Source: Cylindrotheca closterium
Taxonomy: Eukaryota; Bacillariophyta; Bacillariophyceae; Bacillariales; Bacillariaceae
Length of the DNA stretch: 64,000 nucleotides
Reading direction: 5' to 3'
Assembly: GCA_933822405.4 (NCBI GenBank)
Contig: CAKOGP040000668.1
Span: forward strand, 333,445-397,444
A model generated the notes under the pieces. It did no database searches. It saw only the letters and a list, made by a program, of their open reading frames with translations, and was not told the DNA's origin. Shown piece after piece: positions 61,367 through 64,000 of the stretch. The translations under genes were made by a program, and so were the position numbers. Position 1 is the stretch's first letter; each line of letters starts with the position of its first letter.

Positions 61367-63133
61367 TCATGCCGACAGTACCAAGCTTGCTTCTTTCTCC
61401 ATTGCATGTGATTTTTCTGTGACTTTCCCTTGTGGCGACCCAATCTCTTCTTGACTCATTGTGGGTGTGTCTTTCCTCTTTGCATTCTTTCCTGCCGTCG
61501 TCATTTCAGAATGTGGTGCAGTTTGTTTGGGGTCGGCAATCGGCTGTGCCGCTGTTGTATTTTTTGGTGTGCTAACGGATGGTGCCACAACGAGATCATT
61601 CGGTGGCTGCATGTTGGGAAAAGGAGGATATCCTCCATATACCGGCATGGGTGGATAGTCTTGAAAGTTTAGCTGGTGCTGTTTATCAAAAGGTTGCGGA
61701 AAAGCGCGTCTCTGCATGTTCACACAGAGACCTGGTCTACCCCTCAAGAACAACTCATGATAAAAGGCCCCGGCATCAGGACCATCTCGAAGTTGTGCGA
61801 ACCCAAAATCAACAACGTTCCTTAAAAATTCCTGGAATGTCAAACTCGGAAAAAACCGGGGCATCACAGCTTGCTGAAACCCGACTTGGTCGTAGATAGC
61901 AAAGGCCCTACCATGATGAAGGAAGGACGCAATGTGGGAGTTGCCTTCAAGATGCATCTGTTGCAAAACGCTGCGATTTTGTTTCAGAGAGGAACATAAC
62001 AAAGGTTAGAAGATGGCACCCACAGAGTCAGTGAAAATGAGAAATATGGAAACTAACCCATGTAATTGGAGCGAAAGGTGGCCCTCTAATCCTCTAGGAT
62101 TCATCGGTAGTGGAGGATCAGGCCATGCAGCCCAGTCGCAGTAGAGTGTTGCGGCATGCCGAACTGGAAACACCGTTGGCATGGGCAGGTGAGGGGTCAT
62201 TACATGCGCCATTGGGTTTCTCCCTCTTGGCATTACATGTATTTCGGTACCTCTAAATGGCATTGGGGGCACTGGCGGATACTCTGCAAAATTTGGCTCT
62301 GGAGGATGCTGCCGTTTCGCATTCTGCGCAGATGTAGCATTACTTCGCAGGTTGACACAGAGGCCAGGTCGACTCCTCAAGAACAACTCGTGATAAAAAG
62401 CCCCTTTATCGCATTCACTTTCTATTTGTCGGAATCCATGGTCCATGAGTGCGAGTTCAAAATCTTCCACGCTCGTTTGAGGCAAGCCAAACTTGGGTAA
62501 GTTTTCCACAAACATCTTGTCATGATGAATCGCAAAGGCGCGACCATGGTGAAGAAACGACACCACGTGCGACTGGGCGTTAAACTCTATTTGTTCCAGC
62601 ATGTTGTAAACCTTTTCTACAAAGCTTTCGGTCAGCTCTAGCCTTGGGGGATCAGGGAGTGTTGCACAATCAATATAAACACGAGTTATCGTCGTTTCAT
62701 GATCATCTCCTCGCTGCTGGGGAGGAGAGGCAGATCTTAGGCTAACGGAAGTGCTCGGGTCTGCCTTATCCTCATTGTTGGATGATGCAGGAGCAAGGCT
62801 CACAGAATCCTTAGGCTTGTTGGCGGGTACTGGGCTTTTTGGTTCCGATGACGACTTTGGTGGACTTTCAATCGATGATGCATCAGCAATTATTCGGGTC
62901 TTTTTTGAAGCAATCACCTCGGCGTCTGTTGTTCCCTCATCATCATCACCATCACCATCCAGTCCCGAAAATCCTGGCATGCGCCGTTTCTTCCCCAAAC
63001 GGTGTAGCAATACTTTCATTTTGTGTGGATTGGACTCGTCACCGACTGGACTATTCTTGTTGCAATAATTAGCAACACGTAACGAAGCTTTCCCCATGTT
63101 CTTGCCTCCATTTTCATCCTCCTGATGACTCAT
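61367..63133 (-). CDS. protein with two HSF-like DNA-binding domains
   Basis: Exons 63133-62058 and 61970-61367 give 559 aa; the intron 62057-61971 (GTTAGT...CGCAG) joins HLSLQLHG to VLQQMHLEGNSHIASFLHH. An N-terminal Lys-rich, then Ser/Asp-rich, disordered region (about 1-145) is followed by domain 1, about 165-265: FVEKVYNMLEQIEF, HVVSFLHHGRAFAIHHDKMF, FELALMDHGFRQI, GAFYHELFLRSRPGLC. A Pro-rich linker leads to domain 2, about 358-445: HIASFLHHGRAFAIYDQVGF, FLRNVVDFGFAQL, GAFYHELFLRGRPGLC. These follow heat shock factor DNA-binding domains (SWxxHGRAFxIH...F...YGFxR...YYHELFLRG). The recognition-helix consensus SFxRQLNxYGF is poorly kept in both, so classical heat-shock-element binding is doubtful. 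A Pro- and Gln-rich tail ends the protein. Confidence 0.8.
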
Positions 63134-63456
63134 ATTCGTCCAGTAGCCAGACTCTCCCCTCCACCAACAAGAACTTCAACGTCCCGATGATGTTTTATTT
63201 GAATACCTCCGTTTTCCTTCTATTGTATTCTTTTGTCACAAAGTTGAAAGTCACTACGGCCTTGGAAATGTACTTCTGACTGGCCTTGGTGCGTAGTTGG
63301 GCGTCCAAGCAGGCAGCCTTTTTCTAACGGTTTCTACAGCAGGCTACGTGTGATCAGGCTGTACCTGGTACGTGTACACGTGTACCGGTACGTGTACTGC
63401 TCACGACAGTCGAACGAGTCAACTAAACAGTACCTGGTACTCTGATCCATGCATAT
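63134..63456. other. upstream region of HSF-like gene with TACCGGTA
   Basis: Contains TACCGGTA at 63383-63390, 250 bp upstream of the HSF-like ATG, flanked by repeated GTACGTGTAC-type sequence (63368-63400). Confidence 0.45.
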
Positions 63457-63771
63457 TCAAATATTCAATTTCAATACCGGTACAGTATGATATGGTACCC
63501 GCAGCTGGTGCAATATACTTGGAACAGATTCCCCGTCCACCTCCTTCGTTGCAATCAGTTGACCAGCATGCACCAATCCCATTTGCGGAATGGCCAGTGC
63601 CCCGCATCCTTCTTGTTGTTGTTGTTGTTGTTGTGAACGAAAAACATCAATTTCGCGTGGTGTGCCATTGGCGTTGTTGGGGGCCTCCATCCCATGGCCT
63701 TCGGTGGAATCCAAGAGGGTTCGGCATTCTCGAGGTGTCAACAAGTTGCGAACCAGCACAAACCGAGGCAT
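63457..63771 (-). CDS. possible partial 2-oxoglutarate/Fe(II)-oxygenase-like N-terminal exon
   Basis: The minus frame starts MPRFVLVRNLLTPRECRTLLDSTEGHG, similar to the opening of prolyl-4-hydroxylase-like proteins (F.V..LL(T/S).EEC..LI). A Gln tract encoded by (TTG)n on the plus strand interrupts it (QQQQQQQ). The part after VPSILHQLRVPYH does not look conserved and contains TACCGGTA, so the exon may end near 63505. No catalytic HxD or downstream exon was found in the window. It is a weak call. Confidence 0.3.
   Translation of the reverse strand: MPRFVLVRNLLTPRECRTLLDSTEGHGMEAPNNANGTPREIDVFRSQQQQQQQEGCGALAIPQMGLVHAGQLIATKEVDGESVPSILHQLRVPYHTVPVLKLNI
63613..63633. repeat. (TTG)n tract
   Basis: About seven units, encoding poly-Gln on the minus strand in the putative oxygenase-like exon. 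Confidence 0.85.
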
Positions 63772-63851
63772 CTTCGATTGATTCCTCTCGTTTTGGCGGG
63801 GGGGGGGAGGGAGTCTTCTTTGTCCAAAATTGAAAGCTTGTGAATGTCATT

Positions 63852-63899
63852 CTGATGATGATGATGATGATTATCACCATCATCATCATCATCATCATC
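63852..63899. repeat. (GAT)n/(ATC)n inverted triplet repeat
   Basis: GATGATGATGATGAT is followed a few bases later by CATCATCATCATCATCATC. It forms a simple hairpin. A G-run (about 63797-63806) lies 50 bp to the left. Confidence 0.8.
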
Positions 63900-64000
63900 G
63901 AGTACTTCCTTTCGAAAGTCAAAGGTTTTAGTGGCTGCTGGTGGCGTCTCATGGTACTGTACTGCCTGTGCTGCGTAAATGTTCTGTCAAAATACAGGTA

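Noticed and set aside
63372..63833. 153-codon plus-strand frame near the right edge
   Set aside because: Composition follows microsatellites (TTG)n and G-runs. The minus-strand frame has the more protein-like start.

Overview
The window looks like nuclear DNA of a diatom (probably pennate; species not determinable from sequence alone). The evidence is: genes with short introns (about 70-250 nt, GTAAG/GTGAG...AG); bipartite presequences with an ASAF-like cleavage site (AAF, SAF, NAF) on several proteins; families typical of diatoms (DUF6824, helicase-associated-domain proteins, HSF-like proteins, Thr/Pro- or PSxxPS-rich cysteine-rich surface proteins); and no prokaryotic features. Genes lie on both strands and share short divergent promoters. 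I saw no rRNA, tRNA, CRISPR array or intact transposon.

Layout. 1-6 kb: a decayed tandem of Cys-rich membrane proteins, then a direct duplication of a ~650 bp unit that encodes a small conserved minus-strand peptide. 6-24 kb: a plastid SET-domain (Rubisco LSMT-like) protein, a DUF1295 membrane protein with an apparent frameshift, a GT92-like glycosyltransferase, a PLAC8 protein, a DUF6824 protein, a small secreted or membrane protein, an NmrA-like Rossmann protein, a disordered SR/RGG-like protein, a helicase-associated-domain protein and a DNRLRE/PSxxPS surface protein. 24-36 kb: three copies of a multi-pass metallophosphoesterase (A and B on minus, C on plus). B has an internal stop. B and C form an inverted repeat around a CLC chloride channel and a JMJD8-like cupin. 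A hairpin-rich, possibly structured RNA lies between A and B. 36-49 kb: a NAA60-like and two other GNAT acetyltransferases, an ankyrin-like protein, a splicing factor SF3B5 hidden in four tiny exons, a long-chain acyl-CoA synthetase, and a duplicated Lys/Ser-rich, silaffin-reminiscent secreted protein. 49-64 kb: a GT8 glycosyltransferase, three tandem histidine phosphatases, a sirohydrochlorin ferrochelatase (SirB) inserted among them, a CRAL-TRIO protein and a protein with two HSF-like domains.

The genes do not form one pathway. Three themes recur: plastid- or ER-routed proteins, secreted or cell-surface proteins, and local gene duplication at several stages of decay or conversion. A palindromic octamer TACCGGTA occurs at least eleven times, mostly about 170-330 bp upstream of start codons, and may be a shared promoter element. 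Exon joins were derived by hand from splice consensus plus phase, and all multi-exon totals were checked to be divisible by three.
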